Below are positions 6,735 to 14,262 of a stretch of 14,368 bases of DNA, piece after piece. A model generated the notes under the pieces. It was not told the DNA's origin, did no database searches, and saw only the letters and a list, made by a program, of their open reading frames with translations. Each line of letters begins with the position of its first letter. Position 1 is the stretch's first letter. The position numbers and the translations under genes were made by a program. The DNA is from Caryophanales bacterium UBA6448 (GTDB taxonomy: Bacteria > Bacillota_I > Bacilli_A > RF39 > UBA660), in the NCBI GenBank assembly GCA_002439555.1, contig DJOC01000065.1:2787-17154 (forward strand), given 5' to 3'.

Positions 6735-8993
6735 TTATTTAAAAATCGCCTCATATATTTCATTAAAGTTACTAACAAGTATTATTTCAATATTATTTGT
6801 GATATTTTCACTTATATTCGCAACTTCAAAAGCATTCGAAGAGGGTACAAATATTTTAGTTATTCCTTGAGTAATTGCGGCTAAAACTTTTTCTTTTAAA
6901 CCACCAACGGGTAAAATATCGCCTTTCAAGGAAAGTTCTCCCGTAAAGGCAATTTGTGATGATAACTTTTTATTTTTAATAAGGCTCATTAATGCACAGG
7001 CTATTGATACTCCTGCTGATGGTCCATCTTTTTTGACATAACTTTCTAAAAAATGAAAATGCAAATCTTGATTTTTTAAATCAATATTATAATTATTTGC
7101 TAAATAACTAATTACCACATTAATGCTATCTTTTAAAATCTCTCCTGCACAGCCGGTGATAATAACTTTACCTGTTCCCTTATATTTTACTACTTCAATA
7201 TGGGATAATCGCCCTCCTACAGTAGTATATGCTAAAATATTTGCTACGCCACATGTCGTAATCTCTGGCAAATAATTAATATTTTTACTATCCAAATATT
7301 TATTAACGTGAAGTATTGTAATACTTTTAGCATTAGGCTCATTAACTATAACTTTTCTAATTAACTTTTCTAATAATCTTTTAAGTTCCCTTACTCCAGG
7401 TTCTTTAGTATAATTTTCAATAACAAATTCTAAAACTTCTTTGCTAATTTTAATTTCCGTTTTATATTCTCTAAAAATATCTTTAATTAAATAATTTTTA
7501 GCAATATCTATTTTCTGACTAGTTAGGTAATTATCCATATTAATCACCTCTAACCTATCAAGTAAAGTTGAGGGAATACTATCTAAACTATTCGCAGTTA
7601 AAATAAACATTACCTTTGATAAATCAAATGGTTCTTCAATATAATTATCAATAAAAAACTTATTTTGAGTACTATCAAGAATTTCAAGCAAAGTTGATGC
7701 AGGATCCCCTTTATAATCCTTAACCATTTTATCTACTTCATCAATAAGAATTACTGGATTTTTTACCTTGCATTTAATTATACCTTGCATTATCTTCCCC
7801 GCAGAGGCTCCAAGGTAAGTTCTACGCGATCCAATTAGTTCTGTTGAATCATTTAAACCCCCAACACTAATTTTAATAAATTCACGATTTAATGCTTTAG
7901 CAATGGAGTATGCACTCGAAGTCTTGCCAACACCTGGTGCCCCCAAAAGGCATATTACTGGTGCAGATAATTCTTTATTCTTTGATAAAAAGTATGCATA
8001 TTCACAAATTCTATCTTTAAGTTCTACAAGTCCATAATGCGTAGAATCAAGTTCACTTTTAATCTTTTTAATATCCGTATTAAGAATGCTTTCATTATTC
8101 CATGGTAAATTTAAAACTGTGTCTAGATAATTCTTAATAACTGCTGCCTCGGGACTAAACTCTGAACAAGTTGAATATTTATTTATTTCATTTAATAATT
8201 TATTATAAGTTTTTTCCTCTAAAGAAAGACCTGAAAGTTTTGCTTTTAAACCCTCTATTTCATTTTCTTTAGTTATTCCAAGCTCACTATTAATTTCCTT
8301 TAGTTTTTCTTTTAAAATATACTCTCTTTGCCCATTTTCAATAGACTCTGTAAGTTTCTCATCAAGCTGTCTATCAATATTTGTAATTAGTATTTCTTCG
8401 TTTAAATCATTAATTAAATTTTCTGCTCTTGTAAGTGGATTAATGGTTTCCATATATAAAAGTTTTTTAGGAAACTTAAATGGTAAAAAAGATGTAATTA
8501 TATCAGTTATATCTGATAAATTTTTTCTTTCATCCAAAGTTTTTAATATTGAATTTGATACATTTTTATTAAGCAAAATATAGTTTTTAGTAAGTTCAAT
8601 TAATTTGCGTTGTACAGCAGTTTCATTAGCTTTTGAAAAAGTTGGCAGTTCAATAACATTGAAACTACATTTTAAGACATTCGCACTTTTATTTTGATAA
8701 TATTTATTAATACTTACTCTTTCTTCGCCTCTTATAATAACTCTTAATTTACTATTAGGAAGTTCTACCTTACTTTTTACTTTTGCAATGACACCAACAC
8801 GAGGAAGATCTTCAATTGAAGGTGACGATTCTAAACTATTTTTTGGTGCAATAACTAAAACTTTATTAATCTCATTTTTAGCACTTGCCCAGATAATTTT
8901 TTTACTAAATTCGTTATTTAAATCAATTTTAATTTCCTGGTTAGGAAGAATAATGACTTCATTAAGTATAAGTACAGGTAGCAAATTATTCAT
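6735..8993 (-). CDS. lon: ATP-dependent protease Lon
   Basis: Lon is a cytoplasmic AAA+ Ser-Lys protease that unfolds and degrades damaged and regulatory proteins as a ring hexamer. The 752 residues are complete and near the usual length for Bacillota. The N-terminal substrate domain is at about 5-200, with a coiled-coil-like stretch at 205-270. The Walker A motif is GAPGVGKT (351-358, with Ala where Pro is commoner) and Walker B is VILIDEVDK (414-422). The sensor and arginine-finger region FILTANSLDSIPSTLLDR is at 463-480, and the protease domain at about 570-752. The catalytic Ser is S659 in KDGPSAG and the catalytic Lys is K702 in GGLKEKVLAA; their spacing of 43 residues equals that of E. 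coli Lon. The start has GGGAGG six bases upstream. It looks monocistronic from its own promoter, although I see no strong terminator after it. Confidence 0.97.
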   Translation of the reverse strand: MNNLLPVLILNEVIILPNQEIKIDLNNEFSKKIIWASAKNEINKVLVIAPKNSLESSPSIEDLPRVGVIAKVKSKVELPNSKLRVIIRGEERVSINKYYQNKSANVLKCSFNVIELPTFSKANETAVQRKLIELTKNYILLNKNVSNSILKTLDERKNLSDITDIITSFLPFKFPKKLLYMETINPLTRAENLINDLNEEILITNIDRQLDEKLTESIENGQREYILKEKLKEINSELGITKENEIEGLKAKLSGLSLEEKTYNKLLNEINKYSTCSEFSPEAAVIKNYLDTVLNLPWNNESILNTDIKKIKSELDSTHYGLVELKDRICEYAYFLSKNKELSAPVICLLGAPGVGKTSSAYSIAKALNREFIKISVGGLNDSTELIGSRRTYLGASAGKIMQGIIKCKVKNPVILIDEVDKMVKDYKGDPASTLLEILDSTQNKFFIDNYIEEPFDLSKVMFILTANSLDSIPSTLLDRLEVINMDNYLTSQKIDIAKNYLIKDIFREYKTEIKISKEVLEFVIENYTKEPGVRELKRLLEKLIRKVIVNEPNAKSITILHVNKYLDSKNINYLPEITTCGVANILAYTTVGGRLSHIEVVKYKGTGKVIITGCAGEILKDSINVVISYLANNYNIDLKNQDLHFHFLESYVKKDGPSAGVSIACALMSLIKNKKLSSQIAFTGELSLKGDILPVGGLKEKVLAAITQGITKIFVPSSNAFEVANISENITNNIEIILVSNFNEIYEAIFK

Positions 8994-9020
8994 ATTATCC
9001 TCCCTTCAAAGTTACCATTT

Positions 9021-9049
9021 ATTATAAAGGGCAAAGCTCTCTTTGTAAA
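9021..9049 (-). promoter_or_regulatory. lon promoter
   Basis: TTTACA (9049-9044), a 17-base spacer and TATAAT (9026-9021) sit 27 bases before the lon ATG. The -10 is perfect and the -35 has four of six consensus bases including TT and the final CA. Two dyads overlap the -35 and the spacer (described separately). Confidence 0.75.
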
Positions 9050-9055
9050 TACAAA
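9032..9055. promoter_or_regulatory. Two overlapping dyads at the lon promoter, possible operator
   Basis: TTTGTA-AA-TACAAA (9042-9055) covers the -35, and CAAAG-CTCT-CTTTG (9032-9045) lies in the spacer; they share four bases. Neither matches the CtsR heptad repeats or the CIRCE element known at other heat-shock genes. The symmetry is seen directly; a repressor is inference, and short AT-rich dyads do occur by chance. Confidence 0.35.
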
Positions 9056-9105
9056 TTACACTTTCTTGACACTTTTTTGCTTAAGTTTTTTTGAACCCAT
9101 CATTT

Positions 9106-9957
9106 TTAAGTAAATTTGCTTTCATTGCTTTTGAAAAATTCATAATAAGTTCTAACGGATGGAATATCTTCGAATTTTACTGAAGTAAAATCTTTTCTAT
9201 CTAAATCATAGATTACTGTTTCATTCAAGTTAAGCAAAAATGGACTATGTGTCGATATTATAAATTGGCAATTATAAAATCTTACACTCTCTTCAATATA
9301 TGTCTTTAGTTTCAATGTATTTTCAGCAGATAAACTATTTTCAGGTTCATCTAAAATATATATACCATTTTCCTTAATTTCTTTTTCCCAAAACATAAGG
9401 GAGGACTCACCATTAGATTGTAAAGAAATATTATTATTCATCAAATTGCCTCTAATAAATTTGGACATAGTTGCAGTTTTGGTTTCATAATTTTTTATAA
9501 TCTCATCATAATCAAAAATTGAAATATCTTTACTATTATATTTATTATCTAAATAGTATCTAGCAAGTTCGTCTTTTCTACGATTAACGTGAGAATTAAT
9601 ACTTCTTAAATCAAGTAAATAATCAAATATATCATCACTTGTAATAGTAACAATTTCATCAGGAATTTTATTCATTTCGCATTTCATAACATTCACATAA
9701 TTTTTAAATAATGTTCCTTTATCATAATTGGACTTTTTTACTGAATTAAGCTTACTAGAAATAAGATTTAATAAAGTTGATTTACCACAGCCATTACTTC
9801 CAGAAAAAATCGTAATAGAGCCAAATTTAATATTTTTAATATTTTTCATATGTGAAAAAATACCAAACGGATAAAAACTATTATATATTTTTCTCTCATC
9901 CATTGCTAACCCCTCTTCATCATTTTCTAATAATCTAATGCTTTCTAAATAAACCAT
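9106..9957 (-). CDS. Stand-alone ABC/SMC-like predicted ATPase
   Basis: A 283-residue soluble ATPase of the ABC/SMC-like AAA group, resembling the family of small predicted ATPases grouped as COG3910. The Walker A motif is FSGSNGCGKST (51-61). A helical middle part follows with Asp- and Arg-rich stretches. A signature-like SNGESS lies before the Walker B strand GIYILDEPENS, and the switch histidine is in FIISTHSPF. The start is the ATG at 9957, with AAAGGAGG (9969-9962) four bases before it; an ATG 21 bases upstream would place this site inside the gene. No partner nuclease or toxin lies beside it, so it differs from two-gene defence systems built on similar ATPases. It has its own near-consensus promoter and a long leader. 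Substrate and pathway are unknown. Confidence 0.85.
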   Translation of the reverse strand: MVYLESIRLLENDEEGLAMDERKIYNSFYPFGIFSHMKNIKNIKFGSITIFSGSNGCGKSTLLNLISSKLNSVKKSNYDKGTLFKNYVNVMKCEMNKIPDEIVTITSDDIFDYLLDLRSINSHVNRRKDELARYYLDNKYNSKDISIFDYDEIIKNYETKTATMSKFIRGNLMNNNISLQSNGESSLMFWEKEIKENGIYILDEPENSLSAENTLKLKTYIEESVRFYNCQFIISTHSPFLLNLNETVIYDLDRKDFTSVKFEDIPSVRTYYEFFKSNESKFT

Positions 9958-10023
9958 TTTTCCTCCTTTTAATTTCATTTTTTATAATTGACATTCATTA
10001 ATTTTTATACACTAATAAAATAT

Positions 10024-10030
10024 CTCCTTT
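10024..10030 (-). promoter_or_regulatory. Unused Shine-Dalgarno in the ATPase leader
   Basis: The leader contains AAAGGAG about 70 bases before the ATPase start, with no ATG or TTG at a normal distance. The nearest is a GTG 11 bases on, which opens only four codons. It is an exact ribosome-site sequence without a gene to serve. Confidence 0.4.
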
Positions 10031-10066
10031 CTGTATCGAACATATATTTGCTGCTAGCATATATAA

Positions 10067-10095
10067 AATATACCCTAAAAAAAAATAGTTGTCAA
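10067..10095 (-). promoter_or_regulatory. Promoter of the predicted ATPase gene
   Basis: TTGACA (10095-10090, perfect) and TATATT (10072-10067) are separated by 17 bases that include nine consecutive T on the minus strand. It gives a leader of roughly 100 bases. This is the best match to the vegetative consensus in the window. Confidence 0.75.
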
Positions 10096-10122
10096 TACCT
10101 TTTCCGAAAAAATGTTTGCTAC

Positions 10123-10152
10123 AAAAAACACTATAGCCAAAGCCAAGTGTTT
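10123..10152 (-). terminator. Intrinsic terminator after the glycan operon
   Basis: On the minus strand AAACACT (10152-10146) pairs with AGTGTTT (10132-10126), and the T run extends to 10123. The loop holds two GGCT units with room for a small inner pairing. It begins seven bases after the PAP2 gene stop and precedes the ATPase promoter. Confidence 0.65.
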
Positions 10153-10158
10153 AAATAA

Positions 10159-10782
10159 CTATTTAGATTTCTTTCTATTAAGAGTTTTATCATAAATAAT
10201 ATCAATACTTGAAAGTAACATAATAGAAATTAATGCCCCCCCAAATACATCTGAAAAGAAATGTGCTCCAAGATATATACGAGATATACCCACCAAAATA
10301 GGTATTATTCCTAATATAATACTAAATAATAATTTATATGTTTTAGAAATTTTAGTTTTTAATATAAAATAAATAAGAAAACCATATAAAGTAACACTAG
10401 CCATTGTATGACCACTTGGATAAGAAAAAGTATTTTCCACTACTGTGATATATTCTGGTCTAGGCCTTCTGATAATAACTTTAACAATATTATTTATTAA
10501 AGTAGATATTATTAAAATACCCGCACATTTATAAGCATATTCTTTTTGTTTTTTATAAAGTAAAATAACAAATACTACAACGCATAAGAGAGTTATAAAT
10601 GGTGTACTACCAAAAAATGTAAATATCTTCATAAATTTGGTCGTCATTTCGCTAGAAAATCTCATTATAAAGTTATGAACACTATCATCAATATTTACAT
10701 ACTTATTTTTAATAACTAAGATGCTATTAATAATAAAAAGTACAAGTAAAGTAAATGGTATATAATATTTTTTATTTTTCAT
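10159..10782 (-). CDS. PAP2-family membrane phosphatase
   Basis: A 207-residue membrane phosphatase of the PAP2 type; members remove phosphate from lipid phosphates such as undecaprenyl diphosphate or phosphatidic acid. All three active-site motifs are intact: KVIIRRPRP (K101, R108), SYPSGH (S123, H125) and SRIYLGAHFFSD (R168, H174, D178). About six membrane segments are visible. The ATG at 10782 is chosen because GGGAG precedes it at normal distance; a start at 10821 would add 13 residues with no such site. It overlaps the glycosyltransferase gene by 11 bases, so translation is probably coupled. Next to a polyprenyl-phosphate-type glycosyltransferase, recycling of the lipid carrier is the likeliest job, but this is inferred from context. 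Confidence 0.9.
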   Translation of the reverse strand: MKNKKYYIPFTLLVLFIINSILVIKNKYVNIDDSVHNFIMRFSSEMTTKFMKIFTFFGSTPFITLLCVVVFVILLYKKQKEYAYKCAGILIISTLINNIVKVIIRRPRPEYITVVENTFSYPSGHTMASVTLYGFLIYFILKTKISKTYKLLFSIILGIIPILVGISRIYLGAHFFSDVFGGALISIMLLSSIDIIYDKTLNRKKSK

Positions 10783-11818
10783 TTTTATCTCCCACAAAAA
10801 TAAATGTTCTTTGAATAACAAAGTTTACAATAAATAAAATTATATCAACTATTAATTTAATTACCATTGAACTTATATGAGTTAATTTAACTATATATTC
10901 TACAGCAAGCCCTGATACAAACATCTGGATTACACATAAACAAGCATATTTAATTAATGATGAGCTATTTCTATTTTTAAATACAACATTAGAGTTAACT
11001 AAAAAGTTATACATGCTTGATAATACTCTTGCACATATTGTTGCATATAAAATTGAATTTGTTCCCCCAATAACTAAAGAAAAAATATAAAATAATAGAT
11101 AATCTAATATAAATGATGAAAGGCCCGCTAAAATAAATTTAAAAAATAATTTATAGATTTCAAATGAATCTTTAACTGGATTAAAATGACTTTCACTATT
11201 ACTGTTTTCTAAATAAATTGTTTCAATAGGAACTTCAATAATAGGTATTTTTTTATTCATTGTTTCAATTAACATATTTGTTTCATATTCAAATCTATCA
11301 CCTTTAACAGATAAAAGAGAACTCATAACTTTAGTTGGATAACCTCTTAAACCTGTTTGTGTATCAGTAATTGAAAGTCCTACAAAAGTTTTGAAAACAC
11401 CTCTTGTAATTTTATTGCCAAATTTATTTCTTGTAGGAACATTTTCACTGTCAAAATCACGACATCCAAGTATTAAGCTGTCTGGATGTTTTTTTATTTC
11501 CTCAGCAACTTTTTCAATATCTTTTATGCTATGTTGTCCATCACTATCCGCAGTTACTACCCCTTTTAATTTAGGATATTTTAAAAGTAGATAATTGAAT
11601 GCATCTTTCATTGCTCTACCTTTTCCTAAATTAACATAATGATGTAAAACAGTTATTTTTTTCTTTTCAAGTTCTTTAAAAAAGCTATCATATTCTTTAT
11701 TACAACCATCATCATAAACTAATACATTTTTAGTCTTTTCAAGTAGATTATCTAAAAACTTTTTAAATATTTCAATATTAGGATTTAGTGTAGGAACCAC
11801 TACAAAAATATCTTCCAT
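10772..11818 (-). CDS. GT2 glycosyltransferase fused to a GtrA-like membrane domain
   Basis: A 348-residue two-domain protein. Residues 1-210 are a dolichol-phosphate-mannose-synthase-like GT2 domain: VVVPTLNP (6-13), YDDG (35-38), NLGKG (63-67), the nucleotide/metal motif ADSDGQH (90-96) and QTGLRG (154-159). Such enzymes load a sugar on a polyprenyl phosphate at the inner face of the membrane. Residues about 222-340 hold four hydrophobic segments in the GtrA pattern (KFILAGLSSFILDYLLF at the start, NFVIQRTFIF at the end). GtrA proteins are thought to flip the loaded lipid or to act with such transferases. The ATG overlaps the upstream stop as TAATG, and the gene overlaps the PAP2 gene by 11 bases. 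The sugar cannot be read from sequence. Confidence 0.92.
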   Translation of the reverse strand: MEDIFVVVPTLNPNIEIFKKFLDNLLEKTKNVLVYDDGCNKEYDSFFKELEKKKITVLHHYVNLGKGRAMKDAFNYLLLKYPKLKGVVTADSDGQHSIKDIEKVAEEIKKHPDSLILGCRDFDSENVPTRNKFGNKITRGVFKTFVGLSITDTQTGLRGYPTKVMSSLLSVKGDRFEYETNMLIETMNKKIPIIEVPIETIYLENSNSESHFNPVKDSFEIYKLFFKFILAGLSSFILDYLLFYIFSLVIGGTNSILYATICARVLSSMYNFLVNSNVVFKNRNSSSLIKYACLCVIQMFVSGLAVEYIVKLTHISSMVIKLIVDIILFIVNFVIQRTFIFVGDKNEK

Positions 11819-12951
11819 TAATTATCACCTTTCGATTTCATTGTTATTAATCTATATGCTCCATCAATATAAGCATAATAGAATGTATCATTTAAGGTAT
11901 CAACCCTTTTTTCACCATTAACTAAAGTCATATTCTTTTCTAAATAAATATCTACGCTAAATGCATTTTCATTGTACACTGTAAAGCCATTCATTTTTAC
12001 ATTAGTAAATGTATCTTTATCAAGTGTATGCATTGAGGTAAATGTTATATCTACATTTGTTGCCCAGCTATATGCTCTTTTGAAAAGTGCTGTTCCCTCG
12101 ACTAAATTAGGAGTTAAAGTATAAAGTCCATATTTTTCCCCCGGAAGGTCTGCTGTTAAAAATAAACTCCAATTTTTAGCAAATGTTAATGGATCATAAT
12201 CTTTATTCGTAAGTTTAGCAAAAGCAGCAGATTTATCATCAGTTTTAAAATATGATACACCATAGTAAGTAGACTTTTCATTAGTTACTTTTACTTCTTC
12301 ATTTCCATTCATAACTTTAATTTTAGGTTTCTTAGTTAAATTAGTTATTTTATAGTGATTTTCATAAGGTAAATCTACTTTATCATAAACTTCAGAATAC
12401 TCTTTGATTTCCTCTTTACTAACAAGGTCTTCATCACTTACTTTAATATCGTTAATATATAAATCATAATTACTATTTACATATACATCAATATTATAAA
12501 TACCATTTTTACTATATGTCTCAATTTCTTTTATAGAGTATTCCTCGAAAGATAAAATTCCAAGTCTTCTTACTTTTTTACTATCTAAAGTAACACTAGC
12601 AATCATCGTATCATCAGCATAAATGTCATAAGTGTTTTCTTTTTCCTTTGCTTTATAACTTAATTTGCTTTCATTAAAAAGTTCTTTATAACCCTCTTCG
12701 AAAGAGGAATTTTTTTCATATTTACTTTCTACTTTATTGTAAGATAAATATTTGTTTATATTGCCTGCATTACTTGCCGTTTTCATATCTTTGATTAAAG
12801 AGGTCATATAGCCCTCAATGTTACCTTTTTCATACATTTTTAAGGTAGTGGAAACATATATTAAACATGCTTCGCTCGCAATTAATAATATCAAAAACCA
12901 TATAAGCAAGGCTTTTTTATACCCTGTCATTTTCTTTTTTCTCTTACTCAT
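11818..12951 (-). CDS. Unrecognised membrane-anchored extracytoplasmic protein of the glycan operon
   Basis: I do not recognise a family with certainty. The 377-residue product begins MSKRKKK, has one membrane segment (about 12-35) and then a long hydrophilic, Lys/Glu/Tyr-rich part without further hydrophobic stretches or cysteines after the anchor, so it should lie outside the membrane. A segment near 155-175 (NSNYDLYINDIKVSDEDL) looks like a small beta domain in which a residue pair ND-I projects from a loop. The last 100 residues (from SWATNVDITFTSM to DGAYRLITMKS) look like an NTF2-type alpha/beta fold. This order is reminiscent of TcaA-like envelope proteins, but that is a weak analogy. 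The start has TAGG six bases upstream, overlapping the preceding stop. Its position between the glycosidase-domain protein and the GT2-GtrA gene implies an accessory role in the same glycan pathway. Confidence 0.8.
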   Translation of the reverse strand: MSKRKKKMTGYKKALLIWFLILLIASEACLIYVSTTLKMYEKGNIEGYMTSLIKDMKTASNAGNINKYLSYNKVESKYEKNSSFEEGYKELFNESKLSYKAKEKENTYDIYADDTMIASVTLDSKKVRRLGILSFEEYSIKEIETYSKNGIYNIDVYVNSNYDLYINDIKVSDEDLVSKEEIKEYSEVYDKVDLPYENHYKITNLTKKPKIKVMNGNEEVKVTNEKSTYYGVSYFKTDDKSAAFAKLTNKDYDPLTFAKNWSLFLTADLPGEKYGLYTLTPNLVEGTALFKRAYSWATNVDITFTSMHTLDKDTFTNVKMNGFTVYNENAFSVDIYLEKNMTLVNGEKRVDTLNDTFYYAYIDGAYRLITMKSKGDN

Positions 12952-12958
12952 TTTAAAC

Positions 12959-13987
12959 CTACTTTTCTATAATAAATGCCTCGGGTAAACGCCAAGATGA
13001 ATTTGAATAATATAAAGTTACCGAAGTCATTAAATACTTATCTTCATAATACATTGTTGAGGATGATCCTCCATCAAGATTTGCAGCATTCACAGCACCA
13101 TATTTTTCCATAACCTCAATTAAGTCTGATGCTGTAGCACCTAGATGACCTGATGCTCCTCTTCCATCAGTTACAAGAAGAAGTACTGTTCCATCGGCTT
13201 TTTGACCAATTGCTGTTCGAGGATTAGCTCCACTACCTAGCCCATTACTTTCCCTTTTTTCACCATTAATAATAAGTTTTACAAAGTGATTATTTGCATC
13301 ACTTGCTTCCTCTTGGAAAGTAACTGCATCTCTTATTTTTTCCTCTTTAACAAGTTTTTCTACACCACTTTTATCAAGTCCTTGTAAAGCAAGTATTTTT
13401 AAAATATTATTTTCATCAAAACCAATTAAATAGTAACCAACACCATTTGGACTATTCCAAACTATCTCACCTTTTGAAACAACAACACCCATTGGGTAGC
13501 CACCTTTATTTAAAGTAGATACATAAATACCACCATTTACCCCACCAATAGCATCATTTTCTTTAACTATTTCATCAAGAGTTTTACCATATTCAGAAAA
13601 TGGTGCAGTAGTCGCTACTTTAACTCTTGAGGGATCACTAATTATCATCATAGTTCCGTGGAAATTACTTCCGTTAACCTCTTCGATTTTGATATCTTTT
13701 TTATTTTCATTATTAACATCAATTAAACTACTATCAACATCTTTATTTAAATCTTTTAAGGAATTACTATTTACTATTTCATTAATTGTCTTACTAGGAA
13801 GTACTAAATGGACAACGAATTTAAAAGCACCAGTCTCCAAAAATGTTGTTGTAAATATATTTCTCGCAGACTTACTAGGTCCATAACATATAAGAAGAAG
13901 TGATGCATACAAAGTAAATACAACCATTAATATAAAGACTCCGATAAAAGATAATACTTTCAAGATATTTTTTAAAACTTTTTTCAT
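12959..13987 (-). CDS. Membrane-anchored phosphodiester glycosidase (NAGPA domain) protein
   Basis: A 342-residue protein with a basic start, one membrane anchor (about 11-34) and an extracytoplasmic domain of the NAGPA type. This family includes the mammalian uncovering enzyme, which cleaves GlcNAc-phosphodiesters; bacterial members are often found with exopolysaccharide genes. The diagnostic blocks are GGVNGGIY (148-155), MGVVVSKGE (166-174), NPRTAIG (255-261), VTDGR (272-276) and NLDGGSSS (303-310). The last is usually written DGGGSS, so one Gly is Ser here. It heads the four-gene operon, and the next gene starts seven bases after its stop. TAGGAT serves as a weak ribosome site nine bases before the ATG. 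Activity on a glycan phosphodiester, such as a teichoic-acid-like or capsule linkage, is inferred from family and context. Confidence 0.9.
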   Translation of the reverse strand: MKKVLKNILKVLSFIGVFILMVVFTLYASLLLICYGPSKSARNIFTTTFLETGAFKFVVHLVLPSKTINEIVNSNSLKDLNKDVDSSLIDVNNENKKDIKIEEVNGSNFHGTMMIISDPSRVKVATTAPFSEYGKTLDEIVKENDAIGGVNGGIYVSTLNKGGYPMGVVVSKGEIVWNSPNGVGYYLIGFDENNILKILALQGLDKSGVEKLVKEEKIRDAVTFQEEASDANNHFVKLIINGEKRESNGLGSGANPRTAIGQKADGTVLLLVTDGRGASGHLGATASDLIEVMEKYGAVNAANLDGGSSSTMYYEDKYLMTSVTLYYSNSSWRLPEAFIIEK

Positions 13988-14010
13988 ACAACCATCCTAT
14001 AACTACAATT

Positions 14011-14021
14011 AGTTTATCATA
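14011..14021 (-). promoter_or_regulatory. Candidate promoter of the glycan operon
   Basis: The minus strand reads TATGATAAACT, which can be taken as TGATAAACT (an extended -10, 14019-14011) or as the -10 hexamer TATGAT. No good -35 is found at 16-18 bases. The predicted leader is under 20 bases. Confidence 0.4.
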
Positions 14022-14031
14022 CTTTAATACG

Positions 14032-14068
14032 AAAATAAAGAACTTTCTTACCACTTTTACTTTATTTT
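14032..14068. repeat. Inverted repeat upstream of the glycan promoter
   Basis: AAAATAAAG (14032-14040) and CTTTATTTT (14060-14068) are perfect 9-base inverted arms 19 bases apart, ending just upstream of the candidate -10. It could be an operator half-site pair or chance in an A/T background. Confidence 0.4.
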
Positions 14069-14228
14069 TATATTTGTAAAAATAATTAAATAAAGTAAAT
14101 ATTTTATTAGTTTTAAAAAAAAAGAAAGTGTAATTAATATATAAAACCACTACATCTTTTTTCTAAATAATATTCTTTTACTATATTTTTCAAACATAAG
14201 ATTTTTAATATAGCAATTCTTTTTTGAA

Positions 14229-14262
14229 ATTTTGATAGTTTATTTAAATAAAATATCAAAAT
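14229..14262. repeat. Near-perfect 34-bp palindrome without a loop
   Basis: The left arm ATTTTGATAGTTTATTT (14229-14245) meets the right arm AAATAAAATATCAAAAT (14246-14262) with no spacer. Sixteen of 17 positions are complementary; the only mismatch is G14238 against A14253. Neither side is followed by a T run in its own direction of transcription, so it does not look like an ordinary terminator. Confidence 0.7.

Noticed and set aside
6731..6746. AT hairpin over the lon stop as a terminator
   Set aside because: The stem is six A/T pairs with no T run after it; it more likely reflects composition beside the extended -10 promoter.
8994..9105. CtsR or CIRCE heat-shock operator at lon
   Set aside because: Neither the GGTCAAA heptad repeats nor the TTAGCACTC inverted repeat is present.
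9988..10016. Plus-strand TTGACA that could start a promoter
   Set aside because: No -10 at 16-18 bases and no plus-strand gene follows.
13875..14150. Minus-strand frame of 91 codons
   Set aside because: It overlaps the start of the glycosidase gene out of frame, has Lys/Phe/Tyr-rich A/T-driven composition and has no ribosome site.
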